Below, piece by piece: positions 8,878 to 16,275 of a DNA stretch of 64,000 bases. Origin of the DNA: Streptomyces sp. SirexAA-E. GTDB lineage: Bacteria; Actinomycetota; Actinomycetes; Streptomycetales; Streptomycetaceae. The first letter of the stretch is position 1; each line of letters opens with the position of its first letter. The translations under genes and the position numbers were made by a program. The stretch is taken from positions 1,550,001 through 1,614,000 of the forward strand of contig NC_015953.1 of assembly GCF_000177195.2 (NCBI RefSeq), read 5' to 3'. Below the pieces are notes generated by a model, which did not search any database, was not told the origin of the DNA, and was given only the letters and a program-made list of their open reading frames with translations.

Positions 8878-9840
8878 TCAGGCGCTTCGGCGAAGGCGCG
8901 GCAGCAGGGGGACCGCGGCCATGAGCGCCCAGGTGGTGAGGATGAACGGCCAGGTGAAGGTGTGGCCGCCGAAGGGTTTGAACAGGGAGGTCAGTGAGGC
9001 GGTGAGGCCGGTGGTGGCGGCGGCGCCGAAGAGTGCGTAGACGCCGTTGGCGACCGTGCCGGTGAGGAAGACGGCGCCGACGGCGATGGCGACCAGCACG
9101 GCGTTGTACCCGTAGATGCCCTGGGCGATCTGCGCGGTCGGGGCGCCGAGGGCCCAGGCGGCCACGATGCCCATGGCGCTGCCGGCCGCGGCGAACAGGA
9201 AGACCCGGACTCCCGCGCAGGCCAGGCCGACGAGCATGATGAGCCCGACGTACCACTCGTCGACCAGGAAGATCTGCGACACGTTGGTGAAGAAGGCGTG
9301 CCACAGGTCGCTCCAGGAGATCCCGGTGTCTCCGGAGGTGGGGTCGGCGACTCCCTCGGGAGTGCCGTGCCAGATCCGGCCGAAGGAGGGGGCGCCGAGC
9401 ACCATGACCCCGGAGACCAGACAGAACGGCGCGGTGAGCGCGGTCAGTCCGTACGGGGAGAGCAGGGTGGTCAGCGTCGCGGTGAGCAGGGTGCAGATGA
9501 TCGCGCCGACGACCGCCAGCACATAGGTGGCGGGGTGGTGGCCGAGGTAGACGACCAGGGCGATGCCGGTGAGGCAGCCGCAGTAGCCCTGGAGACCGAG
9601 GGCGATGTTCGAGCGGTCCACACCCAGCGCGTAGGCCGTGACCGTCGAGATCAGGGTGCCCAGGGTCGCGAAGAGGCCGATCTGCCATCCGGCGCTCCAC
9701 AGCGCGGCGAGGATGAGCAGTCCCGTCCAGAGGCAGGGCTGGAGATCGACCTGGCCCACTCCGCGCACCGAGGACAGGAGGTATCCGGTGGGCTCTCTCT
9801 TCTGGAGCTTTGCGACGATGTCCGGTTCGGCGAGGGGCAC
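8878..9840 (-). CDS. Urea transporter (UT/Yut family channel)
   Basis: 320 residues, mostly transmembrane, with the two-fold repeated urea transporter layout: GYCGCLTGIALVVYLGHHPATY in the first half and GIYGYNAVLVAIAVGAVFL in the second; the LTALTAPFCLVSGVMVLGAP and FTWPFILTTWALM segments fit the conserved T-x-P pore helices. GTG at 9840 is chosen because GGAG lies 6 bases upstream; an in-frame start 72 bp further upstream has no such site. First gene of the operon, so urea import is coupled to urease. It is a passive channel family and needs no ATPase genes. Confidence 0.88.
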   Translation of the reverse strand: MPLAEPDIVAKLQKREPTGYLLSSVRGVGQVDLQPCLWTGLLILAALWSAGWQIGLFATLGTLISTVTAYALGVDRSNIALGLQGYCGCLTGIALVVYLGHHPATYVLAVVGAIICTLLTATLTTLLSPYGLTALTAPFCLVSGVMVLGAPSFGRIWHGTPEGVADPTSGDTGISWSDLWHAFFTNVSQIFLVDEWYVGLIMLVGLACAGVRVFLFAAAGSAMGIVAAWALGAPTAQIAQGIYGYNAVLVAIAVGAVFLTGTVANGVYALFGAAATTGLTASLTSLFKPFGGHTFTWPFILTTWALMAAVPLLPRLRRSA

Positions 9841-10041
9841 GGATGACTCCAGCCTTCGAAGAGAGGGCGGGCAGCGGAGCCCCGCGCCTCTCACAGGGAC
9901 CTGTGGGCGCACGGGGCGTCACGGCCAAGGAGACGACATATTCCTGACGGGTACGAGGTCTCGCTGAGCCGTTCGGGCTGCGAGGCACACCACGCCCATA
10001 TACGTCACATACCGCCGCATTTAGCCCATTACGGTAACGGC

Positions 10042-10509
10042 ATGCACCAGAAGATGGCTCTGCACACCCGCACGCACCCGGACCACCATCCCGGCGTCCA
10101 GCGTTCCGTCGTGGCGGCGGTCGCGGTCGGCGGGGCCGCCGGGGCCGCGGCCCGCTACGGCGCGGAGCTCCTGCGGCCCACCGGCCAGACGGACTTCCCC
10201 TGGACGATCCTGCTGGTCAACGCCATGGGGTGCTTCCTGATGGGCGCTCTGATGGTGACCCTCAAGCTGCGTTTCCCGTCGGCCCCCCGGCTCGTCAGCC
10301 CGCTGCTGGGCACCGGGTTCCTCGGCGGCTTCACCTCGTTCTCGCACTACACGGACGGGGTGCGTCAGCTGTTCGAGGCGGACCGGCCCGGCTATGCGAC
10401 GGGCAGCCTGCTGCTGACGGTGGTGGCGGCTCTGGCGGGGGTGACGGCGGGCGCCCTGCTCGCCCACGCGGCCCTCCGGGGCCGGTACGGCGCGCGGGAC
10501 GGTGCCTGA
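10042..10509 (+). CDS. crcB: Fluoride ion channel subunit FluC/CrcB (first of pair)
   Basis: 155 residues, four membrane helices. The FluC signature appears as GTGFLGGFTSFSHYTD, with GxxARY near the N-terminus (GAAARYGAELL) and LLVNAMGCFLMGAL carrying the polar track Asn. Compared with the usual GGxTTFSTF, the phenylalanine box here ends in H-Y. The partner gene starts inside its stop codon (TGATG at 10507-10511). Two different, coupled FluC genes are typical of Gram-positive bacteria whose channel is a heterodimer. Exports toxic fluoride. Confidence 0.9.
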   Translation: MHQKMALHTRTHPDHHPGVQRSVVAAVAVGGAAGAAARYGAELLRPTGQTDFPWTILLVNAMGCFLMGALMVTLKLRFPSAPRLVSPLLGTGFLGGFTSFSHYTDGVRQLFEADRPGYATGSLLLTVVAALAGVTAGALLAHAALRGRYGARDGA

Positions 10510-10883
10510 TGACCGACTGGCTGCTCGTGCTCGCCGGGGGGTTCGTCGGGGCGCCGGTGCGCTATCTGCTCGGGGTGCACGCCAAGTACCGCCTCGGCGG
10601 CTCCTTCCCCTGGGGCACGCTCGCGGCCAACGCGGCCGCCTGCCTGGTCCTGGGGTTCGTCGCCGAGGGCGCCACCGACGGTGATCTGGGGCCGCACCTC
10701 CACCTGCTGCTGGCCACCGGGTTCTGCGGCGCCCTGTCGACGTGGTCGACCTTCTCCTACGAGCTCCTGACGCTCACCTCCGCCCGCCGGCTGGCGGTGG
10801 CCGGGGGGTATCTGCTGCTCAGCCTCGGAGCGGGGGTCGGGCTCTCGTTCGCCGGTGCGGCGGTGGCGGACGCGGTCTTCTGA
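10509..10883 (+). CDS. crcB: Fluoride ion channel subunit FluC/CrcB (second of pair)
   Basis: 124 residues, four membrane helices. FVGAPVRYLLG, GTLAANAAACLVLGF and ATGFCGALSTWSTFSYE align with the family motifs. The signature is complementary to that of the upstream subunit: it keeps the second phenylalanine (STF) but has Trp instead of the first. ATG at 10509 shares a base with the upstream stop, which favours equal translation of both halves of a heterodimer. Confidence 0.9.
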   Translation: MTDWLLVLAGGFVGAPVRYLLGVHAKYRLGGSFPWGTLAANAAACLVLGFVAEGATDGDLGPHLHLLLATGFCGALSTWSTFSYELLTLTSARRLAVAGGYLLLSLGAGVGLSFAGAAVADAVF

Positions 10884-10936
10884 CCGTGTCCCCGCCCACC
10901 GGGACTGCCGAACCGCACCCGCGCATGATGATCCGT

Positions 10937-11302
10937 ATGGATCTCGCATGCGCCCGTCAGTTCGCGTCCCGGTGGCAGGACGACTGGAACTCCCACGACC
11001 TGGACCGCGTCCTCGCCCACTACGCCGAGGACGTGGTCTTCAGTTCACCGATGATCGCCCGGCCGACGGGCGATCCGGCGGGAACGCCGCACGGCAAGGC
11101 GGCGCTGCGCGCGTACTGGACGACCGGTCCGCGGAAGATCCCCGGCCTGGAGTTCGAGGTGATGGACGTCCGGGCGGGCGTCGACGCGCTGGTGATCGAC
11201 TACCGCGACCAGATCGGCGGCCGGGTGTACGAGGTGCTGGCCTTCCGGGACGTGCTGATCGTCTCCGGTTTCGGCGCGTACGGGGAGACGGCCGCCGTCT
11301 GA
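10937..11302 (+). CDS. SnoaL-like / NTF2-fold protein
   Basis: About 121 residues of the NTF2-like fold: ARQFASRWQDDWNSHDLDRVLAHYAEDVVFSSPMIA is the typical N-terminal helix-strand, with GKAALRAYWTTGPRKIPGLEFEVMDV following. Members range from polyketide cyclases to proteins of unknown role; no substrate can be assigned. ATGs at 10925, 10928 and 10937 are all in frame and none has a strong ribosome binding site; 10937 gives the family-like MDLACARQF start. It lies 53 bp after the fluoride channel pair on the same strand. Confidence 0.7.
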   Translation: MDLACARQFASRWQDDWNSHDLDRVLAHYAEDVVFSSPMIARPTGDPAGTPHGKAALRAYWTTGPRKIPGLEFEVMDVRAGVDALVIDYRDQIGGRVYEVLAFRDVLIVSGFGAYGETAAV

Positions 11303-11357
11303 CGGACGCCTTCGCGCGCACGGGACGCCCGCCGCCGGGCGGACGCCCCCGGGTGCC

Positions 11358-11888
11358 TCACCCCTGGGCCGGGCAGTCCACCGCGTCGGCGTCGTCGGAG
11401 AGTTCGCTTCCCTCGGGGAGCAGATAGGTCACCCACAGCACCACGGGACCTGTGCCCAGGTTGCGGCCGATGTGGCGGTGGTCGGCTCCGGACGGCTCGA
11501 TGAACGAGGTCCCGGCGGGTGACACCTCGACCGAGCAGTCGTCGAGGGTCCGGGTCAGCGTCCCGGACTTGACGACGGCGATCAGCTGACCGCGGTGGGT
11601 GTGCCAGCCGGTGGAGCCACCGGGCTCCACGGTGATCTCCCGGAAGGTCACGTCCGTGCGGCCCTTCGGTGTCTTCACCTTCAGTTTGCCCTCGGACGTG
11701 CCCTGGGCGACGACGGTGCCGCCGACACCGCTGCCCGGTGTCGCGACGGCCGCCGCCGGCACCAGGCCGAGGGCCGCCACACAGGCGCCCACGAGCAGCC
11801 CGTCACGCAGCCTGCCGCGCTTCCCACCGGGCCTCGCCCCTCGACCGGGCCTCGGCGCCTCCGCGCCGACCGTGCCGCCGAACCACAT
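11358..11888 (-). CDS. Secreted cupin-domain protein
   Basis: About 176 residues. A basic N-terminus (RPGGKRGRLRDG) and hydrophobic LLVGACVAALGLVPAAAVA form a signal peptide ending around AVATP. The rest is a single cupin: EPGGSTGWHTHRGQLIAVVKSGTLTRTL gives the H-x-H and downstream metal ligands, and GADHRHIGRNLGTGPVVLWVTYL the second motif. Likely an exported metal-binding beta-barrel of unknown substrate. ATG at 11888 is preferred because GGGAG precedes it by about 9 bases; a GTG at 11906 is the alternative. Confidence 0.7.
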   Translation of the reverse strand: MWFGGTVGAEAPRPGRGARPGGKRGRLRDGLLVGACVAALGLVPAAAVATPGSGVGGTVVAQGTSEGKLKVKTPKGRTDVTFREITVEPGGSTGWHTHRGQLIAVVKSGTLTRTLDDCSVEVSPAGTSFIEPSGADHRHIGRNLGTGPVVLWVTYLLPEGSELSDDADAVDCPAQG

Positions 11889-11932
11889 GGACACCAGCTC
11901 CCTCACCCGTCGCAGCAGTGAACGTCCCTACG

Positions 11933-12661
11933 TTACGCGCGAGTTGGGCGGTGGTCACGGGTGGCGCGGCCGGCGTCCTCCTGGAGGCCCTGTCCCAGTC
12001 CGCGGATCTCGTCGGCCAGGGGGCTCTCGCCGCGCACCTCGATCCGGCCGTCGCCGACGGCCTCGGCCAGGGTGTGGTCGCCGTGCGCCAGCGCCAGGCA
12101 GAGCTCCGCGTCGAGCACGAGGCAGGCGTCGGCGTCCGGGGCCGGGCCGTAGCCGTACGCCCCCTGGCCGGACGGGACCGCTCCCGTGCGGAGATGGAAC
12201 TCCCCCTCGTCCAGACGGACTTCGACGGTGCCGGAGCAGACCAGCTGATCCATGGCGCTCAGCAGCGGCAGGGCGAACCAGTGGGCGCGCACCGCGTCGG
12301 TGGGCCGGCGTTCGTCGAGCGCGGGCGCGCCCCAGCGGGTGAGCGCGGTGAGGACGGGCAGAAGTCCGCGGCCGCGCGGGGTCAGCTCGTAGACCGTGGC
12401 GGCGGCGGGCGGGGGCAGCCTGCGGCGTACGGCCAGGCCGCCCTGCTCCATGTCCTTGAGCCGGGAGGCCAGCACGTCCGTGCTGACGCCGGGCAGGTCG
12501 GCGTGCAGATCGGTGTAGCGGCGGGGCCCGGCCAGCAGTTCACGGACGATCAGCAGCGTCCACCGGTCGCCCACGGAGTCAAGGGCGCGCGCGGCGGCGC
12601 AGAACTGGTCGTAACTCCGGCGGCGGGAGGGGCGCGTGGCTGGCGCCTGCTGACGTGGCAT
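11933..12661 (-). CDS. HxlR-family winged-helix transcriptional regulator
   Basis: About 242 residues. The N-terminal HxlR domain is clear: YDQFCAAARALDSVGDRWTLLIVRELLAGPRRYTDLHADLPGVSTDVLASRLKDME, with the conserved Cys used for redox or electrophile sensing in some members. About 130 further residues follow (SCP2-like region AMDQLVCSGTVEVRLDEGEFHLRTG), making it longer than the ~110-residue minimal HxlR. It is divergent from the aminotransferase at 12748; two matched inverted repeats in the shared gap are probable operators. ATG at 12661 is favoured over GTG at 12679. Confidence 0.82.
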   Translation of the reverse strand: MPRQQAPATRPSRRRSYDQFCAAARALDSVGDRWTLLIVRELLAGPRRYTDLHADLPGVSTDVLASRLKDMEQGGLAVRRRLPPPAAATVYELTPRGRGLLPVLTALTRWGAPALDERRPTDAVRAHWFALPLLSAMDQLVCSGTVEVRLDEGEFHLRTGAVPSGQGAYGYGPAPDADACLVLDAELCLALAHGDHTLAEAVGDGRIEVRGESPLADEIRGLGQGLQEDAGRATRDHRPTRA

Positions 12662-12683
12662 GCGACGCAGTCTAGACACGTTG

Positions 12684-12718
12684 TTGGACTTTCCAAGCCC
12701 GAGCTTGGTAAAACCAAG
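12684..12718. promoter_or_regulatory. Paired TTGG-N5-CCAA inverted repeats, probable HxlR operators
   Basis: TTGG-N5-CCAA lies at 12684-12696 and CTTGG-N5-CCAAG at 12704-12718. Their centres are 21 bp apart, two helical turns, in the 86-bp gap between the HxlR gene and the aminotransferase. The layout suits two dimers bound on one face of the helix, controlling both divergent genes. The assignment to this HxlR protein is inference from position. Confidence 0.6.
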
Positions 12719-12747
12719 TATCGCACTTCAGGGTCGGGGAGGCACAG

Positions 12748-13959
12748 ATGGAGTTCCGTCAGTCCAGCAAGCTCAACGAGGTCTGTTACGAGATCAGGGG
12801 TCCGGTCATCGAGCAGGCCAACGCGCTCGAGGAGGCCGGCCACAGCGTGCTCCGCCTGAACACGGGCAATCCGGCGCTCTTCGGCTTCGAGGCTCCCGAG
12901 GAGATCGTCCAGGACATGATCCGGATGCTCCCCCAGGCACACGGCTACACCGACTCGCGCGGCATCCTGTCCGCCCGCCGCGCCGTGGCACAGCGGTACC
13001 AGGCGATGGGGCTGGCCGACGTCGACGTGGACGACGTCTTCCTGGGCAACGGCGTCTCCGAGCTGATCTCCATGGCCGTACAGGCGCTTCTGGAAGACGG
13101 CGACGAGGTGCTGATCCCGAGCCCCGACTACCCGCTGTGGACCGCCGTGACCACGCTCGCGGGCGGCAAGGCCGTGCACTACACCTGCGACGAGTCGGCC
13201 GACTGGAACCCGGACCTCGCCGACATGGCCTCGAAGATCACCGACCGCACCCGGGCCGTGGTCATCATCAACCCCAACAACCCGACAGGCGCCGTCTACC
13301 CCCGGGAGGTCCTCGACGGCATCCTCGACCTGGCGCGCCGTCACGGGCTGATGGTCTTCGCCGACGAGATCTACGACCAGATCCTGTACGACGACGCCGA
13401 GCACCACCCGGTGTCGGTCCTGGCGCCGGATCTGCTCTGCCTCACCTTCAGCGGGCTGTCCAAGACGTACCGTGTCGCCGGGTTCCGTTCCGGGTGGATG
13501 GTGGTGTCGGGCCCGCAGCAGCACGCCCGCAACTATCTGGAGGGGCTGACCACGCTCGCCTCCATGCGGCTGTGCCCCAACGCTCCCGCCCAGTACGCGA
13601 TCCAGGCCGCGCTCGGCGGCCGGCAGTCGATCCGGGAGCTCGTCGCCCCGGGCGGCAGGCTCCACGAGCAGCGTGACCGGGCCTGGGAGCGGCTGAACGA
13701 GATCCCCGGGGTGTCGTGCGTGAAGCCGAAGGGGGCGCTGTACGCGTTCCCCCGCATCGACCCGAAGGTGCACGCCATCGTCGACGACGAGCGGTTCGTC
13801 CTGGACCTGCTGCTGCGGGAGAAGATCCAGGTGGTGCAGGGCACCGGGTTCAACTGGCCCCGGCCGGACCACTTCCGGATCCTGACCCTGCCGTACGCCG
13901 ACGACCTCGACGCGGCGATCAGCCGCATCGGCCGCTTCCTGAACGGATACCGCCAGTGA
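12748..13959 (+). CDS. PLP-dependent aminotransferase, AlaA-like
   Basis: 403 residues, class I fold. The N-terminus IRGPVIEQANALEEAGHSVLRLNTGNPALFGFEAPEEI is characteristic of AlaA/YfbQ glutamate-pyruvate aminotransferases. NPNNPTGAVYP, DEIYDQILYD, and SGLSKTYRVAGFRSGW (Schiff-base Lys near residue 240) are intact, as is the C-terminal FRILTLPYADDLDAAISRIGRFL. Expected to interconvert pyruvate/alanine with glutamate/2-oxoglutarate. RBS GGGGAGG sits just upstream. The stop overlaps the start of the C39-like gene, so the two form one transcription unit under the HxlR-controlled region. Confidence 0.88.
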   Translation: MEFRQSSKLNEVCYEIRGPVIEQANALEEAGHSVLRLNTGNPALFGFEAPEEIVQDMIRMLPQAHGYTDSRGILSARRAVAQRYQAMGLADVDVDDVFLGNGVSELISMAVQALLEDGDEVLIPSPDYPLWTAVTTLAGGKAVHYTCDESADWNPDLADMASKITDRTRAVVIINPNNPTGAVYPREVLDGILDLARRHGLMVFADEIYDQILYDDAEHHPVSVLAPDLLCLTFSGLSKTYRVAGFRSGWMVVSGPQQHARNYLEGLTTLASMRLCPNAPAQYAIQAALGGRQSIRELVAPGGRLHEQRDRAWERLNEIPGVSCVKPKGALYAFPRIDPKVHAIVDDERFVLDLLLREKIQVVQGTGFNWPRPDHFRILTLPYADDLDAAISRIGRFLNGYRQ

Positions 13960-14594
13960 CCTGTACACGGTGCCGCGTCCCCGTCCACACCCAGTTCGCC
14001 TCGCCCGAGCTGGTGGGGGCGATCGTGGAGGGCGGCCTCGACCCGGCCGAGGACCCCGGATGGGCCGGTTCGGGCGCCGCGTCGCCCGCCGAGTACGCGC
14101 GCTGGGCAGGTCATCTGTGCGGTATGACCTGCCTGCGCATGGCGCTCGGCGCCGGTGCGCCGCCGCTGTTCGCCCTGCGGGACGGGGCGCTGGCGTACGA
14201 CGCGTACACCGAGGACGCCGACGGGGTGATCAGGGGACTGGTGTACGCCCCGTTCGTCCGCTACGTGAGCGAGGCCCACGGGCTCGACGCGGCCGTGCAC
14301 CGGCATCTCTCCCCCGCCGGACTGCTCGGCCTGCTGGACGCGGGGCAGCGCGTGATGGCCTCGGTGCACTACGGGATCCGGCATCCGGACCGGCCGGCTC
14401 CGGGGCGGGGCGGACACCTGGTGCTGGTGACCTCCCACACGGCGGACGGGGAGGGCGTGCACTTCCACAACCCGTCGGGCACGTCGGCGGACACCCGGGC
14501 GGCCGAGCTGCCGCTGACGGTGTTCGAGCGCTTCTTCGCCGGCCGCGGGGTGTCGCTGCCGGGGGGCGCCTCCGGCCGGGCGGCGGGCGCGTAG
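13956..14594 (+). CDS. C39-like peptidase family protein coupled to the aminotransferase
   Basis: 212 residues from a GTG that overlaps the aminotransferase stop (GTGA at 13956-13959). HLCGMTCLRMALGAG resembles the catalytic-Cys helix of C39-like papain-fold proteins. GGHLVLVTSHTADGEGVHFHNPSG supplies the expected His and following Asn/Asp. There is no ATPase or membrane segment and no signal peptide, so it is not an ABC-type bacteriocin exporter. A CxxC (TCTRCRVP) opens the protein. Function unknown; the pairing with an aminotransferase is the interesting point. Confidence 0.65.
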   Translation: MTCTRCRVPVHTQFASPELVGAIVEGGLDPAEDPGWAGSGAASPAEYARWAGHLCGMTCLRMALGAGAPPLFALRDGALAYDAYTEDADGVIRGLVYAPFVRYVSEAHGLDAAVHRHLSPAGLLGLLDAGQRVMASVHYGIRHPDRPAPGRGGHLVLVTSHTADGEGVHFHNPSGTSADTRAAELPLTVFERFFAGRGVSLPGGASGRAAGA

Positions 14595-14597
14595 GGC

Positions 14598-15143
14598 TCA
14601 CCGGTCCGGGCGTGCGGCGGGGCCGGTCCGGCCGATCCGTCGGGCGAGTCCGTGCACACCGGCCACGGCGACGGGGAACAGCAGCAGCCCGGTGACGGCC
14701 GCACGGCCTCCGCGCACCGGGACACCGGCCGCAGCCAGGTGGCGCACCGCGCGGACCGTGTACGGGATGACGACCAGCGGGGCGGTGACGACGCCGGGCG
14801 TGTAGCCGCGGCAGGCCGCGGACTGGGCGAGGTGGACCGCGCCGTGCAGCCCGAACCCCACCAGGACGGTCTGGAAGAACGGGCTCCGGCCCCCGGAGCG
14901 GGCCCCGGCCGCCGAGGCGGCGGCGACCACTCCGCCCATCAGGCCGATGGCGATGTTCACCTGACGCTGCGGAAGGTCCAGCCGCCGCCGGATGCCGTCC
15001 GGCATCCCCGGGAACCGCTCCTGGAGCCGGGGCCGGGCCGATCTGGCCCAGCGGGCCATGGTGGCCAGCTCCTCGGCGTCGTGCACCGCCCAGGCGGCGA
15101 ACAGACCCCAGGTCACCGCGCCGGACACCGCTTTCCTGGCCAT
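14598..15143 (-). CDS. HXXEE-domain membrane protein
   Basis: 181 residues with about five hydrophobic segments. The first helix carries AWAVHDAEELATMARW, the H-x-x-E-E signature of the family. Members are small integral membrane proteins of unknown function, often beside TetR regulators. ATG at 15143 follows a GGGGAAG; the frame is open further upstream but that would read through the operator. Divergent from the TetR gene and probably repressed by it. Confidence 0.75.
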   Translation of the reverse strand: MARKAVSGAVTWGLFAAWAVHDAEELATMARWARSARPRLQERFPGMPDGIRRRLDLPQRQVNIAIGLMGGVVAAASAAGARSGGRSPFFQTVLVGFGLHGAVHLAQSAACRGYTPGVVTAPLVVIPYTVRAVRHLAAAGVPVRGGRAAVTGLLLFPVAVAGVHGLARRIGRTGPAARPDR

Positions 15144-15174
15144 GACTTCCCCCTCGATCCCCGCAGCCATCGCG

Positions 15175-15202
15175 AAATACAACGCAACGTTGCGTTGCAT
15201 TT
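15175..15202. promoter_or_regulatory. 28-bp near-perfect palindrome, probable TetR operator
   Basis: The core AACGCAACGTTGCGTT at 15181-15196 is a perfect palindrome. The symmetry extends to 15175-15202 with only one mismatched pair (15179/15198). It lies 32 bp before the HXXEE start and 62 bp before the TetR start, so a dimer bound there could repress both genes. TetR operators of this size and symmetry are common. Confidence 0.8.
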
Positions 15203-15264
15203 TGATGCTAGGGGGCTGTGCCAGGATGCACAACGCCACGTCGAGTCGTGTTCCTGGAGCCGCC

Positions 15265-15882
15265 ATGTCCGACCCCGCCCCGCCCCTCTCCCGGCGCCCC
15301 GGTGCCGGGCCCCGTGCCGCCGCGGCGATCCAGGACGCCGCACTGCGTCTGCTGGCCGAGCGCGGGTACACCGGCCTGACCATGGAGGCCGTCGCCCAGG
15401 AGGCGGGGGTGAACAAGACGACGATCTACCGGTGGTGGCCCTCGAAGCCCGCCCTGCTGCGGGCCGCCCTGACCGACGGTGCGCTGCTCGACTTCGAGGT
15501 GCCCGACACGGGTTCGCTGCGGGGCGATCTGGTCGCGCTGACCGAGCGGGTCGTGGTCCTGCTCACCGGGGCGCGGACGGAGTCCGTCGTCCGGGCGATG
15601 ACCTCGGGCAGCGGCACGTCCGACGACGAACTGGCGATGCTCGCCCGCGACTTCTTCGCCGACCGGTTCTCCCGCGAGCAGCCGGTCTTCCGGCGGGCGG
15701 CCGAGCGCGGTGAGCTGCGCCCGGGCGCGGACCCCATGCTGCTGCTGGACCTGATGGCGGGGGCTGTCTGGGTGCGGGCGGTGCTGCGCCGGGCGCCGTT
15801 GCCGGCCGGCTTCGCCCGGGAGGTGGTCGACGCCGTCCTGCCCGCGTTCGCTACTGTTCCGCCGCCGGGGGTGAACACCTGA
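15265..15882 (+). CDS. TetR-family transcriptional regulator
   Basis: 205 residues. The helix-turn-helix is at about residues 20-65: AAAAIQDAALRLLAERGYTGLTMEAVAQEAGVNKTTIYRWWPSKPALL. The C-terminal ligand domain resembles TetR_C_11 (RTESVVRAMTSGSG, REQPVFRRAAERGELRPGADP). ATG at 15265 follows CTGGAG by 5 bases. The divergent HXXEE gene and intervening palindrome indicate an autoregulated repressor of that membrane protein. The ligand is unknown. Confidence 0.85.
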   Translation: MSDPAPPLSRRPGAGPRAAAAIQDAALRLLAERGYTGLTMEAVAQEAGVNKTTIYRWWPSKPALLRAALTDGALLDFEVPDTGSLRGDLVALTERVVVLLTGARTESVVRAMTSGSGTSDDELAMLARDFFADRFSREQPVFRRAAERGELRPGADPMLLLDLMAGAVWVRAVLRRAPLPAGFAREVVDAVLPAFATVPPPGVNT

Positions 15883-15936
15883 CGGCCGGGCACACGCCCG
15901 GCGGCCCGGCCGGACACGGACAGGGGAGCAGTCGAC

Positions 15937-16245
15937 ATGGGTGCGCCGATACGTCATTTCACCGCGGTCGGTCCCGGTGACCAGGTCTTCACCGTCAACA
16001 TCGAACGGGACTTCCGGTACGACCCGTACCGCGACTTCGTGGTCTGCGCCCACTGCGACTGGTCGCCCTCGCTGCTGACGACGCGACGGATCGACGGCAT
16101 GGCCTGGGAGCATCTGGCCTCCGCCCACGGTGCCGACCGCGGGCTTTCCCAGCAGGACGACGCGTCGTTCCGCAAGGCCGGTTGGGTGATGCTGCCGTTG
16201 TGCGCGGTGCTGATCGTCGTGCTGCTCCTGTACGCGGGGAGCTGA
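15937..16245 (+). CDS. Hypothetical small membrane protein
   Basis: 102 residues, not recognised. The N-terminal ~75 residues are soluble with a CAHC pair (FVVCAHCDWSPS) and a downstream H (EHLASAHG), which could bind zinc. The last ~20 residues (AGWVMLPLCAVLIVVLLLYAGS) form one membrane anchor with almost no tail, a C-in topology typical of tail-anchored proteins. ATG follows GGGGAGC. It lies 54 bp after the TetR gene on the same strand and converges on the SWIM gene. Confidence 0.65.
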   Translation: MGAPIRHFTAVGPGDQVFTVNIERDFRYDPYRDFVVCAHCDWSPSLLTTRRIDGMAWEHLASAHGADRGLSQQDDASFRKAGWVMLPLCAVLIVVLLLYAGS

Positions 16246-16275
16246 CGGCGGCGGCTTCTCCGGCCGGGTGCCGGA

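Noticed and set aside
9841..10041. GlnR site upstream of the urea channel (GTTAC/GTGAC pieces)
   Set aside because: Half-sites do not keep the 11-bp register or the paired GAAAC; too weak to list.
9841..10041. Fluoride riboswitch before the fluC pair
   Set aside because: The crcB-motif conserved core was not found, and the gene starts very close to the only plausible -10.
12670..12677. GTCTAGAC, the core of a DasR site, next to the HxlR start
   Set aside because: Only 8 palindromic bases match; flanks do not fit the DasR consensus.
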